From positions 124,001 through 188,000 of the forward strand of contig NZ_QXNY01000002.1 in assembly GCF_003572205.1 (NCBI RefSeq): a stretch of DNA of 64,000 bases. Reading direction: 5' to 3'. Of the stretch, positions 57,115 through 64,000 are shown in pieces (within the stretch, counting starts at the first letter, position 1; each line of letters opens with the position of its first letter). The position numbers and the translations under genes were made by a program. Below the pieces are notes generated by a model. That model saw nothing but the letters and a program-made list of their open reading frames with translations. It did not search any database and was not told the DNA's origin. The stretch is from Algihabitans albus (GTDB taxonomy: Bacteria; Pseudomonadota; Alphaproteobacteria; Kiloniellales; DSM-21159).

Positions 57115-58416
57115 TTACTCCGCCGCTTTTCTCTCCGCCTGCATCAGCGCCTGATCGAGATCGGCGATGATGTCGTCGAGCGTTTCGATGCCGATCGACA
57201 GGCGCACCACCTCGGGGCCGGCGCCGGCGGCCATCTGCTGTTCCAGAGTCAACTGACGGTGCGTGGTCGAGGCGGGGTGGATGATCAGCGAGCGGGTATC
57301 GCCGATATTGGCGAGGTGGCTCAGCATCTCGCAGTTCTCGACCACCGCGCGACCGGCCTCGTAGCCGCCCTTGACGCCGAAAGTGAAGACGGCGCCCGCG
57401 CCCTTGGGCAGGTACCGGTCGGTCAGCGGCTTGTATTTGCTAGAGCCCAGGCCGGCGTAGGAGACCCACTCGACCTGCGGATGTCCCTCCAGGAACTCGG
57501 CCACCGCCAGCGCGTTGATGCAGTGTCGCTCCATGCGCAGCGACAGAGTCTCGCTGCCGAGCAGGGTCAGCCAGGCGTTCATGGGGGATTGGCAGGGCCC
57601 CAGATCGCGCAGGCCGACCGCATGGGCATGCATGGTGAAGGCCAGATCCCCGAAGGTCTCGTAGAAGTTCAGCCCGTGGTAAGCCTCTTCGGGGCCGGCC
57701 AAGCTGGGAAACTTGTTGTTCCGGGACCAGTCGAAGCGGCCGGAGTCGATGATGGCGCCGCCCATGGCGGTCCCATTGCCGGTCAGAAACTTGGTGGTCG
57801 AATGCACCACCAGCGTGGCGCCGAAATCGATCGGCCGGCAGAGGTAGGGCGTGGCCATGGTGTTGTCGACGATGAGCGGGATCCCGGCCTTGTCCGCAAT
57901 GGCTGCGATCGCTTCCAGGTCCGTGACGACGCCGCCGGGATTGGCGAGGGATTCGCAGAAGATCGCCTTGCTCTTCGGACCTACAGCGGCGCGCACGGCC
58001 TCGTGATCGTCGAAGTCGACGAACCGGACGGCCCAGCCGAACTTCCGGAAAGACTTCGAGAGCTGGGTGATCGAACCGCCGTAGAGGCGGGTCGAGGCGA
58101 TTACTTCCTCGCCCGCTTCCATCAAGGGGAACAGTGCGAGCAGTTGCGCCGAGTGGCCGGAAGAACAGGCCGTGCCGCCCCGTCCGCCCTCCAGCGCAGC
58201 GAGCCGCTCCTCCAAGGCCGACACCGTCGGGTTGGTCAGTCGCGAATAGATGAAACCGAAGCTCTGGAGATTGAAAAGACTGGCCGCGTGGTCGGCATCT
58301 TCGAAGACGTAGGAGGTGGTCTGATAGATCGGTGTCTGCCGCGCGCCTGTGACCGGATCCGGCTGAGTGCCGGCATGAAGCTGCAATGTCTCGAAACCGG
58401 GTGTGTCGCTACTCAT
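57115..58416 (-). CDS. metY: O-acetylhomoserine aminocarboxypropyltransferase (sulfhydrylase)
   Basis: This 433-residue PLP enzyme makes homocysteine from O-acetylhomoserine and sulfide in methionine synthesis. Features are FETLQLHAGTQPDPVTGARQ at the N-terminus, the YIYSRLTNPTVSALEERLA segment (here FIYSRLTNPT), and the PLP lysine in VVHSTTKFLTGNGTAMGG. EEAYHGLNFYETFG and LSIGIETLDDIIADLDQAL are conserved. It lies 28 bases after the CoA-binding gene on the same strand and ends at a hairpin. Confidence 0.95.
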   Translation of the reverse strand: MSSDTPGFETLQLHAGTQPDPVTGARQTPIYQTTSYVFEDADHAASLFNLQSFGFIYSRLTNPTVSALEERLAALEGGRGGTACSSGHSAQLLALFPLMEAGEEVIASTRLYGGSITQLSKSFRKFGWAVRFVDFDDHEAVRAAVGPKSKAIFCESLANPGGVVTDLEAIAAIADKAGIPLIVDNTMATPYLCRPIDFGATLVVHSTTKFLTGNGTAMGGAIIDSGRFDWSRNNKFPSLAGPEEAYHGLNFYETFGDLAFTMHAHAVGLRDLGPCQSPMNAWLTLLGSETLSLRMERHCINALAVAEFLEGHPQVEWVSYAGLGSSKYKPLTDRYLPKGAGAVFTFGVKGGYEAGRAVVENCEMLSHLANIGDTRSLIIHPASTTHRQLTLEQQMAAGAGPEVVRLSIGIETLDDIIADLDQALMQAERKAAE

Positions 58417-58444
58417 GATCGCAGTGCCTCCCTCGGTGGTTCCT

Positions 58445-58942
58445 TCACGCGCCGAGCTTGCGGCGCTTGGAGCTTATGATGCCGGAATTGAAGCCGCCCC
58501 ACGAGAGCTCGGCGTTCAGGCGGCCGAATTCGATCTTTGGGCAGCGGTCCATCACCACTTGCAGTCCGGCGGCCTCGGCGCGCGCGGCCGCTGGCTCGTT
58601 GCGCACGCCGAGCTGCATCCAGATAGTGCGGATCGCTTTGCTATCCTTCAAGGCAATTGCCTCCTCGACGATGGCACCGGCCGCCTCCGAATTGCGGAAG
58701 ATGTCGACCAGCTCGAAGCTGTCGGGGATCTCCGCCAGACTGGCGTAGCAGGTCTCGTTCAGAAGGGGTTTTCCAGCCTGTCCGGGGTTGACCGGGATCA
58801 CCCGATAGCCCTTTGTCTGCAGGTACTTCATCGCGAAGTGGCTGGGCCGGTTCCAGTTGGCGGAGGCGCCGACCATCGCAATGGTCTTGGTCTCCTTGAG
58901 GATACGGCGCAGGTAGCTGTCGGCGTAACTGTCGTGAGTCAT
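58445..58942 (-). CDS. CoA-binding domain protein (YccU-like)
   Basis: This 165-residue protein has the single CoA-binding Rossmann domain of the YccU family. Visible motifs are TKTIAMVGASANWNRPSHFAMKYLQ near the N-terminus, YRVIPVNPGQAGKPLLNETCYASL, and VVMDRCPKIEF near the end. The ATG at 58942 is the family-like start; the frame extends to 58972. It precedes metY by 28 bases; pairing with metY is common. A direct metabolic role is unknown. Confidence 0.88.
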   Translation of the reverse strand: MTHDSYADSYLRRILKETKTIAMVGASANWNRPSHFAMKYLQTKGYRVIPVNPGQAGKPLLNETCYASLAEIPDSFELVDIFRNSEAAGAIVEEAIALKDSKAIRTIWMQLGVRNEPAAARAEAAGLQVVMDRCPKIEFGRLNAELSWGGFNSGIISSKRRKLGA

Positions 58943-59157
58943 CGTAATCCAGGCTTCGGCGAAAGAGGGCATTGCGTGGTCGGTTGGACGAACGCCGGAG
59001 CGGCGATGTTCGGGCGACTGCCGACAAGATGCTCCGAATTCCGGGAAACGATCAACTTTCGTGCGTTCGGCTTCTCCAGCGAGCGAACTTCCAAGGCGTC
59101 GGTCTGGGACGCGACAGGGTCAAAGCGACTCGGAGAGCGGAAAGAGGGGCGTTGGGA

Positions 59158-60159
59158 ATGGCGACGATCGAGACCTTCTGGCCGGGCCTGCGCAGGCAGC
59201 CGCACGAGAGCGCTCGGGCGCACATGGCGAGCAGGGTCCCGCGGGCAGAAACCGGCGACAGCGCCGCCGTGGTTCTGGACGACCTGCGTGGACGGCACTT
59301 CGATTGCGCAGAGGCAGTCTTCGTAACCGACCGCGACGGCCGTCTGGAAGGGATCGTCCATATCAGCGATCTGCTGGCGGCACGCCCCGACCAGGCGATG
59401 GCGGAGCTCATGGAGCCAGAGCATACGGCCGTTCATCCGGATCAGGATCAGGAAGCCGTCGCGCTGGCCGCGCTGCGCCTCGGCCTGGTTGCGGTTCCGG
59501 TGGTGGATCATGCCGGCCTGCTGCTCGGCGCCGTACCGCCTCAGGCGCTGGCTCTCATTCTTCGCCGTGAGCACGACGAGGATCTGCAACGTCTCGCTGG
59601 CATCTCGCGGGATGGCGACGACATCGCGCGGGGCGCTCTGGAGGCACCGCTTGGCGATCGACTGAAGCGCCGCCTGCCGTGGCTGGTGATCGGCCTGCTG
59701 GCCTCGTCGCTAGCGACCCTCGTGGTCGCGCGCTTCGAACACACCTTGAATGCGAACGTCGCCGTCGCCTTCTTCGTGCCGGCCCTGGTCTACATCGCCG
59801 GGGCGATCGGCACCCAGGCCGTGTCTGTCGCCGTTCGCGGCCTCGGTGCCCGTCGCATGGCGATGGGGCCTCTTCTGCTGCGGGAACTGGCAACGGGCAG
59901 CTTGATTGGTTTGGCACTGGGGTCGATCGTCGTGTTGCCGGTCTGGTGGATCTTCGACGACGGGCTGTTGGCGCTCGCCGTGGCGCTGGCCGTGCTCGGC
60001 GCCGGTACGGTTTCGGCCGTCATCGGCCTGGCGCTGCCCTGGGGCTTTCAGCGCCTGGGTTTCGACCCCGCGCTGGGCAGCGGCCCGATCTGCACCATCC
60101 TGCAGGATGTGCTCAGTCTGCTGATCTACTTCACGGTGGTGACCCTGTTGCTGCTCTAA
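59158..60159 (+). CDS. MgtE-type divalent cation transporter, short form with CBS domains
   Basis: This 333-residue protein has a CBS pair at about residues 15-130 (AEAVFVTDRDGRLEGIVHISDLL, LVAVPVVDHAGLLLGAV) and five membrane helices from about 165. The MgtE pore signature is seen as FFVPALVYIAGAIGTQAVSVAVRG, and a helix near the end has an aspartate (ILQDVLSLLIYF). It lacks the N-terminal superhelical domain of the full MgtE at 52135. It is divergent from the CoA-binding gene and converges with a Sel1-like gene, with stop codons overlapping (CTAA at 60156-60159). Confidence 0.82.
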   Translation: MATIETFWPGLRRQPHESARAHMASRVPRAETGDSAAVVLDDLRGRHFDCAEAVFVTDRDGRLEGIVHISDLLAARPDQAMAELMEPEHTAVHPDQDQEAVALAALRLGLVAVPVVDHAGLLLGAVPPQALALILRREHDEDLQRLAGISRDGDDIARGALEAPLGDRLKRRLPWLVIGLLASSLATLVVARFEHTLNANVAVAFFVPALVYIAGAIGTQAVSVAVRGLGARRMAMGPLLLRELATGSLIGLALGSIVVLPVWWIFDDGLLALAVALAVLGAGTVSAVIGLALPWGFQRLGFDPALGSGPICTILQDVLSLLIYFTVVTLLLL

Positions 60160-61199
60160 CGCACGCCATAGGCCCTTAGCGCATCCAGCATGCAGGCGTC
60201 GAAATGTCCGCTGGCTTCGTAGTTGTTGATGACGAGGCGCTGCAGAGTCGGCGCGGGGCAATCGACGTTCGAGGCGAGGAAGGCGACCTCCCAGTTGGCC
60301 CAGTCGCGGCTTTCTTCGAACGCCTCCTGCAGCCAGCGGTCTGTTCGGCCCAACGGCGTGGAGAGATCGGCCCGTTTGCGCTCCCACCAGATGCGGGCGT
60401 CGTCCTCGGCCCGCCGGATCGCATCCCTTTCGAGGGATTCGCCCAGCTCTCTGGCACTGCGCGCCAGACCCTCGCCCAGGTTTTCCTGCGCGGTCATCAG
60501 CCAGCGCAAGGCCTCCTCCCGACCGCCGACCACGGAGGGTTCCGTCGCGCCGGCCCGGGCGAGCGGGAGAAGCGCCGTGGGGTCGCCCAGGTCGGTTGCG
60601 CGAATCAGCCAGCGGACGCCGCGTTCCTCGTCGACCGGAAGGCCGTTGCCATAGAGGTAGCGGACGCCCAGCGCGATCGCGGCCGAAGAGCGGCCGGCCT
60701 CCGCCGCGAGTTCCAGCCAAGCGACGGCGTCTTCCGGCCGTGCCTGGCTCTCCGCGTAGGCGCCGAAGCGTGCGGCACCGAGCCATTCCTGAGCGACGGC
60801 CAGCCCCGCCGCGGCACCGCGTTCGGCATAGTGCATGCGCGTTGCCAGATTCTGGCCGCGGCTGACCATGGCCTCCAGGGCACCGGGATGGCCGGCATCC
60901 GCCGTCGTCCCGAGCCAGGCCTGCAGCTGTTCGTCGGCCGCTTCGCGACTGGCGTGGGCGCGGCGCCAGCCCTCCATCGCCAGGCTCTTTGACAGCTGCG
61001 CGTCGGTCGCCAACAGATAGCGGGCGTCGCCGTCGCCTTGCTCGGCGAGCGGCAGCAGGATGTCGGCGGCGGACTCGGCGTCACCAGCGAGCAGGAGGTC
61101 GACGCCGATCTGCAGGTCGCCCAGCGGCACCTGAGCGCGCAGCGGCGCGGCGAGAAGCAGACAGCAGAAGAGAGGTAGGACGAAGCGGGGCAGGTTCAT
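60156..61199 (-). CDS. Secreted Sel1/TPR-like repeat protein
   Basis: This 347-residue protein has a signal peptide (hydrophobic FVLPLFCCLLLAA, cleavage near LRAQ) and helical repeats of the Sel1/TPR type: units such as AESAADILLPLAEQGDGDARYLLA, AVAWLELAAEAGRSSAAIALGVRYLYGNG and GVRWLIRATDLGDPTALLPLA. It probably acts as a periplasmic scaffold. The C-terminal 100 residues are not clearly repeats and contain three cysteines. Its partners are unknown. Confidence 0.78.
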   Translation of the reverse strand: MNLPRFVLPLFCCLLLAAPLRAQVPLGDLQIGVDLLLAGDAESAADILLPLAEQGDGDARYLLATDAQLSKSLAMEGWRRAHASREAADEQLQAWLGTTADAGHPGALEAMVSRGQNLATRMHYAERGAAAGLAVAQEWLGAARFGAYAESQARPEDAVAWLELAAEAGRSSAAIALGVRYLYGNGLPVDEERGVRWLIRATDLGDPTALLPLARAGATEPSVVGGREEALRWLMTAQENLGEGLARSARELGESLERDAIRRAEDDARIWWERKRADLSTPLGRTDRWLQEAFEESRDWANWEVAFLASNVDCPAPTLQRLVINNYEASGHFDACMLDALRAYGVR

Positions 61200-61288
61200 C
61201 GCCTCTGCCTAGCGCAGTCGACGGGCCGGGTGCAATCAGGGTCGCGAAAAGATCCCCATGAGACGGGTTTCAGCGGCGTGCCGCCCGA

Positions 61289-62107
61289 TCAGCGATCCTT
61301 CCACACCGGTTTGCGCTTCTCGATGAAGGCATCCAGACCCTCGCCGGCGTCTTCGGCCATCATGTTACAGGCCATGATCTCGGCGGCATAGGCATAGGCC
61401 TCGTCCAGGCTCTTTTCGCGCTGCCGGTAGAACATCTGCTTGCCCATCCGCACGGCCACCGCCGATTTGGCCAGGATCTTGCCGGTCATATCGGCCACAG
61501 CGGCATCGAGTTCCGCCGCCGGAACGACACGGTTGACCAGCCCCCATTGCAGCGCTTGCTCCGCACTTATGAAATCGCCGGTCACCAGCATTTCGAAGGC
61601 CGGCTTGGTGGGAACGTTCCGGCTCAGCGCCACGGCCGGGGTCGAGCAGAAGAGGCCGGCGTTGATCCCGCTGGTCGCGAAGCGCGCCTCTTCGGCTGCC
61701 ACGGCCAGGTCGCAGGTCGCCACCAGCTGACAGCCCGCCGCCGTCGCGAGGCCCTGGACCTTGGCGATAACCGGCTGTGGCAGGCGTACGATGGCCAGCA
61801 TCATATCGCTACAGGCCGCGAACAGGCGCCGGTAGTACCCTTCCTCCGGCGTTCCGCGCATCTGCTTCAGATCGTGTCCGGGGCAGAAGGCCTTGCCGGC
61901 GCTCTCGATCACCACGACGCGCAGAGTGTCGTCCTGGGCGATCCGGCCCAGTTCCTCCGTCAGTGCGGCGAGCAGCTCTTCGGAAAGGGCGTTGTAGGCC
62001 CTTGGCCGATTGAGGGTCAGCCTTGCGACCCCGGCCGTATCCTGGCGAAGCAGGATCGGCGTTTCCTCCGTGTGACCGGAGTCCAGTTGCATGGCGTCCT
62101 CGGGCAT
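61289..62107 (-). CDS. Enoyl-CoA hydratase/isomerase family protein, ECHDC3-like
   Basis: This 272-residue crotonase-fold protein closely resembles mitochondrial ECHDC3. Motifs are LNRPRAYNALSEEL, the CoA oxyanion-hole segment GKAFCPGHDLKQM, and GLATAAGCQLVATCDLAVA. In classical hydratases two glutamates catalyse; here the second lies in KPAFEMLVTG (kept), but the first, in the QPE position, reads ATSGIN and is absent. So normal hydratase activity is doubtful. GGAAGGAA precedes the ATG at 62107. It faces the thioesterase gene across a 113-base divergent region. Confidence 0.85.
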   Translation of the reverse strand: MPEDAMQLDSGHTEETPILLRQDTAGVARLTLNRPRAYNALSEELLAALTEELGRIAQDDTLRVVVIESAGKAFCPGHDLKQMRGTPEEGYYRRLFAACSDMMLAIVRLPQPVIAKVQGLATAAGCQLVATCDLAVAAEEARFATSGINAGLFCSTPAVALSRNVPTKPAFEMLVTGDFISAEQALQWGLVNRVVPAAELDAAVADMTGKILAKSAVAVRMGKQMFYRQREKSLDEAYAYAAEIMACNMMAEDAGEGLDAFIEKRKPVWKDR

Positions 62108-62220
62108 GGAGTTCCTTCCCGGTCGTGTCTGGTTGCAGGCAGTGGAAAAGTCTGGGCCTTCCGCCGGGGGCCTTGCAAGCGCTATGACAGGAAAAACGAC
62201 ATGGGAAGGGGAGCGTCCGC

Positions 62221-62673
62221 ATGACCAGCCGAACGACAGCCGAGCGCCTGCCGTTGATCGACAAGGATATGATCAAGCGGGAACTGGACCCGCAGCTCCC
62301 CCTGGTCGAGAAACTTGGAATGGAGACCGTGGAGTTGGGCTGGGGCCGTTGCCAGGCCCGTTTGCCGGATCATGCGGATCTGCTGCGTCCGGGCGGGACG
62401 ATCAGCGGCCCGGCGATGATGGCGCTGGCAGACTATGCCATGTGGATCGCGGTCATGGCGGCGATCGGCCGGCTCGAACTGGCGGTCACCACCAATCTCT
62501 CGATCAATTTCCTGCGCAAGCCGCAGCCGGGCGCCTTGATCGGTGACTGCCGTCTGTTGAAGGTCGGCCAGCGGCTGGCCTATGGCGAGGTCTCGATCTA
62601 CGCCGAGGGCGGCGACCCGGGCAGCCCGGTCGCGCATGTCACCTCGACCTACTCCATACCGCCACGGTCGTGA
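62221..62673 (+). CDS. PaaI-family thioesterase
   Basis: This 150-residue hotdog-fold acyl-CoA thioesterase shows LGWGRCQARLPDHADLLRPGGTISGPAMMALADYA, with the family glycine pair and active-site aspartate (ALADYAMW). The C-terminal strands LSINFLRKPQPGALIGDCRLLKVG are typical. It may hydrolyse acyl-CoAs. The ATG at 62221 has GGGGAG nearby. It is divergent from the ECHDC3-like gene and ends 40 bases from the convergent DsbA-like gene. Confidence 0.85.
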   Translation: MTSRTTAERLPLIDKDMIKRELDPQLPLVEKLGMETVELGWGRCQARLPDHADLLRPGGTISGPAMMALADYAMWIAVMAAIGRLELAVTTNLSINFLRKPQPGALIGDCRLLKVGQRLAYGEVSIYAEGGDPGSPVAHVTSTYSIPPRS

Positions 62674-62713
62674 GCCGCAGTCGCTCCGCTTGCCCGCGTT
62701 CGATCAAACTGAC

Positions 62714-63358
62714 TCACGCTTCGGCAGCTTGCGCGCCTTCGCGGCCGAGGTCGAAGAGCTTGTGCAGCACTTCCGGTGGCTGGGCGCCGGGTACCGCATG
62801 GCGGCGATTCACGATGAAGGTCGGAACACCGGTGATGCCGGCCTGGCGCCCGCCGAGGTCTTCGCTCTCGACGGCGCTGCGCTCTTCGTCGCTGGCAAGA
62901 AAGCGTGCGGCTTCCTGAGCGTCGATCCCCGCCTCGGCGGCGAGTTCGACGAGCAGGGCCGTATCGCCGATGTCGCTGCCCTCCAGGAAGTAGGCTCTGA
63001 ACAGCCGTTCGACCACAGCCTCTTCGCGGTCGAGGCGTGCGGCGAGACGAATGAGGCGATGGGCGTTGACGGTGTTGGGGGTGCGCCGGATTTTGTCGAA
63101 GGCGAAATCGATTCCGACCTCTGCCCCCACGGTGCCGATCTGATTGTACAGACGCTGAGCGTTCTCGGCGCCACCGAACTTCTGTTCGAGATAGGCCTGA
63201 CGCCCCATACCCTCGGCTGGCATATCGGGGTTGAGCTGAAAGGCGCGCCAGCGCACCACGAGCCCCGGCTGCGGCCGCTCGGCAAAGGCCGCCTCGAGTC
63301 GGCGCTTGCCGATGAAACACCAGGGACAGATCACATCGGAGAAGATATCGAGTTCCAT
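62714..63358 (-). CDS. DsbA-family (FrnE-like) oxidoreductase
   Basis: This 214-residue thioredoxin-fold protein is of the DsbA/FrnE type. The active-site motif is CPWC (Cys11, Cys14) right at the N-terminus (FSDVICPWCFIGKRR), with the cis-Pro loop GITGVPTFIVN further on. No signal peptide is present, so a cytoplasmic role (polyketide/thiol chemistry or 2-hydroxychromene-2-carboxylate-like isomerisation) is likely. The ATG at 63358 fits the family; the frame extends to 63484. It is divergent from the acyl-CoA synthetase. Confidence 0.9.
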   Translation of the reverse strand: MELDIFSDVICPWCFIGKRRLEAAFAERPQPGLVVRWRAFQLNPDMPAEGMGRQAYLEQKFGGAENAQRLYNQIGTVGAEVGIDFAFDKIRRTPNTVNAHRLIRLAARLDREEAVVERLFRAYFLEGSDIGDTALLVELAAEAGIDAQEAARFLASDEERSAVESEDLGGRQAGITGVPTFIVNRRHAVPGAQPPEVLHKLFDLGREGAQAAEA

Positions 63359-63482
63359 GGCCTCCAGAGTGGAACGCCTGGGCCGAACCCGCAAGTCACG
63401 AGCTTGCGAGACTGGTTCGCTTGGCGGTAGGCCTCTATGCTCGCGGGCAAGTAACGAGAAGAGCGAGGGAAGGGAGCGCCTC

Positions 63483-64000
63483 ATGGCCGACGCCGGCCAG
63501 CTGTCGATCTACGAACGCGATCTCGATCGCAGCGCCGCCAACTGGGCCGCCCTCTCGCCGCTGAGCTTCCTCAAGCGCGCCGAACGCGTTTACCCGAACA
63601 AGCCAGCCGTCATTCACGACCGTGTCTACAGCTACGCCGAACTTGGCGCGCGGGCGCGCCGCCTTGCCTCGGCTCTGCGGCGGCGCGGGATCGGCCGGGG
63701 CGATACCGTCTCCGTCATGGCGCCCAACGTGCCCGCGTTGCTGGAGGCGCACTTCGGCGTTCCGCTGGCCGGTGCCGTGCTCAATCCCCTGAACATCCGC
63801 CTGGACGCCGCGAACCTCGCCTTCATTCTGGAACACGGCGAAGCCAAGGTCCTGATCACCGACCGGGAGTTCGCCCCGACGATCGAGCGCGCGCTCAAGC
63901 AGGTCTCCAAGCGCCCCCTGGTGATCGACATCGACGATCCCCTGACGGAAGCGCAGGGCGGCGAACGCGGTGCCAGGCTTGGCGAGCTGGACTACGAAGC
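63483..64000 (+). CDS. Acyl-CoA synthetase (AMP-forming), 3' partial
   Basis: The open frame starts at ATG 63483 with GGAAGGGAG upstream and runs off the window end, so only about 172 residues are seen. The N-terminus matches AMP-dependent acyl-CoA synthetases: SAANWAALSPLSFLKRAERVYP, then SYAELGARARRLASALRRRGIGRGD, VSVMAPNVPALLEAHFGVPLAGAVLNPLN and ANLAFILEHGEAKVLI. The catalytic AMP-binding motif and C-terminal domain lie outside. The fatty-acid substrate is unknown. Confidence 0.88.
   Translation, partial: MADAGQLSIYERDLDRSAANWAALSPLSFLKRAERVYPNKPAVIHDRVYSYAELGARARRLASALRRRGIGRGDTVSVMAPNVPALLEAHFGVPLAGAVLNPLNIRLDAANLAFILEHGEAKVLITDREFAPTIERALKQVSKRPLVIDIDDPLTEAQGGERGARLGELDYE

Noticed and set aside
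56520-57170. A 216-codon plus-strand open frame across the gap after rimB
   Set aside because: It overlaps the rimB-type gene and the metY end, has shadow-like composition and no recognisable domain or Shine-Dalgarno.
58417-58444. Possible SAM riboswitch before metY
   Set aside because: Only 28 bases separate metY from the upstream gene, too little for a SAM-II or SAM-I element, and no motif is seen upstream of the CoA-binding gene.
63483-64000. Linking the partial acyl-CoA synthetase to DmdB of the DMSP pathway
   Set aside because: Only the N-terminus is visible and it resembles a different acyl-CoA synthetase subgroup; dmdA is 13 kb away.

Overview
The window is GC-rich, densely coding chromosomal DNA from an alphaproteobacterium. 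The best fit is a member of the Rhodospirillales sensu lato, possibly marine. This rests on gene order and protein families: dusB-ntrB-ntrC-ntrY-ntrX-trkA followed by hfq-hflX, a fused ispDF, glyA-nrdR-ribD-ribE-ribBX-ribH-nusB-thiL, bamE / CBP3-type chaperone / YceD / rpmF / plsX / fabH / ihfA / merR, a MucR-type regulator, a K+-independent H+-pyrophosphatase, and a DMSP demethylase (DmdA) homologue. Genus cannot be fixed from the sequence alone. I see no phage, insertion sequence, CRISPR array or rRNA operon. The only certain RNA gene is one tRNA-Pro(GGG).

Layout. 1-4450: end of a COQ10-type gene, then a minus-strand group (ispDF, pgpA, pncC, CPBP protease) with overlapping ends, and a CcsA-like membrane protein. 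4620-13640: nitrogen and redox signalling (dusB, NtrB/C, NtrY/X) and TrkA. 13779-17224: D-amino acid aminotransferase, HAD phosphatase, Hfq, HflX. 17303-19510: groESL with a CIRCE operator and a strong terminator. 19596-26825: inositol monophosphatase-like protein, an AAA ATPase, yajC-secD-secF, an NDUFAF3-like protein, sodB and an NDUFAF6-like protein. 26928-28847: an orphan branched-chain-type binding protein and MucR. 29186-36593: rpiB, glyA, nrdR and the riboflavin/nusB/thiL run. 36668-40767: a FliL-like protein, an MFS transporter and hppA. 40823-46134: envelope, lipid and translation housekeeping genes. 46135-46537: a palindrome-rich spacer and tRNA-Pro. 46571-50899: a small unknown protein, cutA, MFS, a GLOD5-like VOC protein, UPF0178 and dmdA.

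50977-56617 is the most unusual block. It is a minus-strand cluster of a retropepsin-like protease (RimB/DUF785 type), a RimK-type ATP-grasp ligase, an MscS channel, an MgtE N/CBS protein without a pore, a complete MgtE transporter, and an M14-family deacylase. It pairs an enzyme that forms amide bonds with two hydrolases that could cut them, beside Mg2+ and tension-gated transport. 57115-64000: MetY, a CoA-binding protein, a second, short MgtE-type transporter, a Sel1-like protein, an ECHDC3-type crotonase, a thioesterase, a FrnE-type DsbA protein and the start of an acyl-CoA synthetase cut by the window edge.

A recurring theme is homologues of mitochondrial factors (COQ10, NDUFAF3, NDUFAF6, CBP3/UQCC1, GLOD5, ECHDC3), as expected for this class. 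Most start sites were chosen by conserved N-termini and visible Shine-Dalgarno sequences. All functions are inferred by recognising families in the translated sequence; no search was run.
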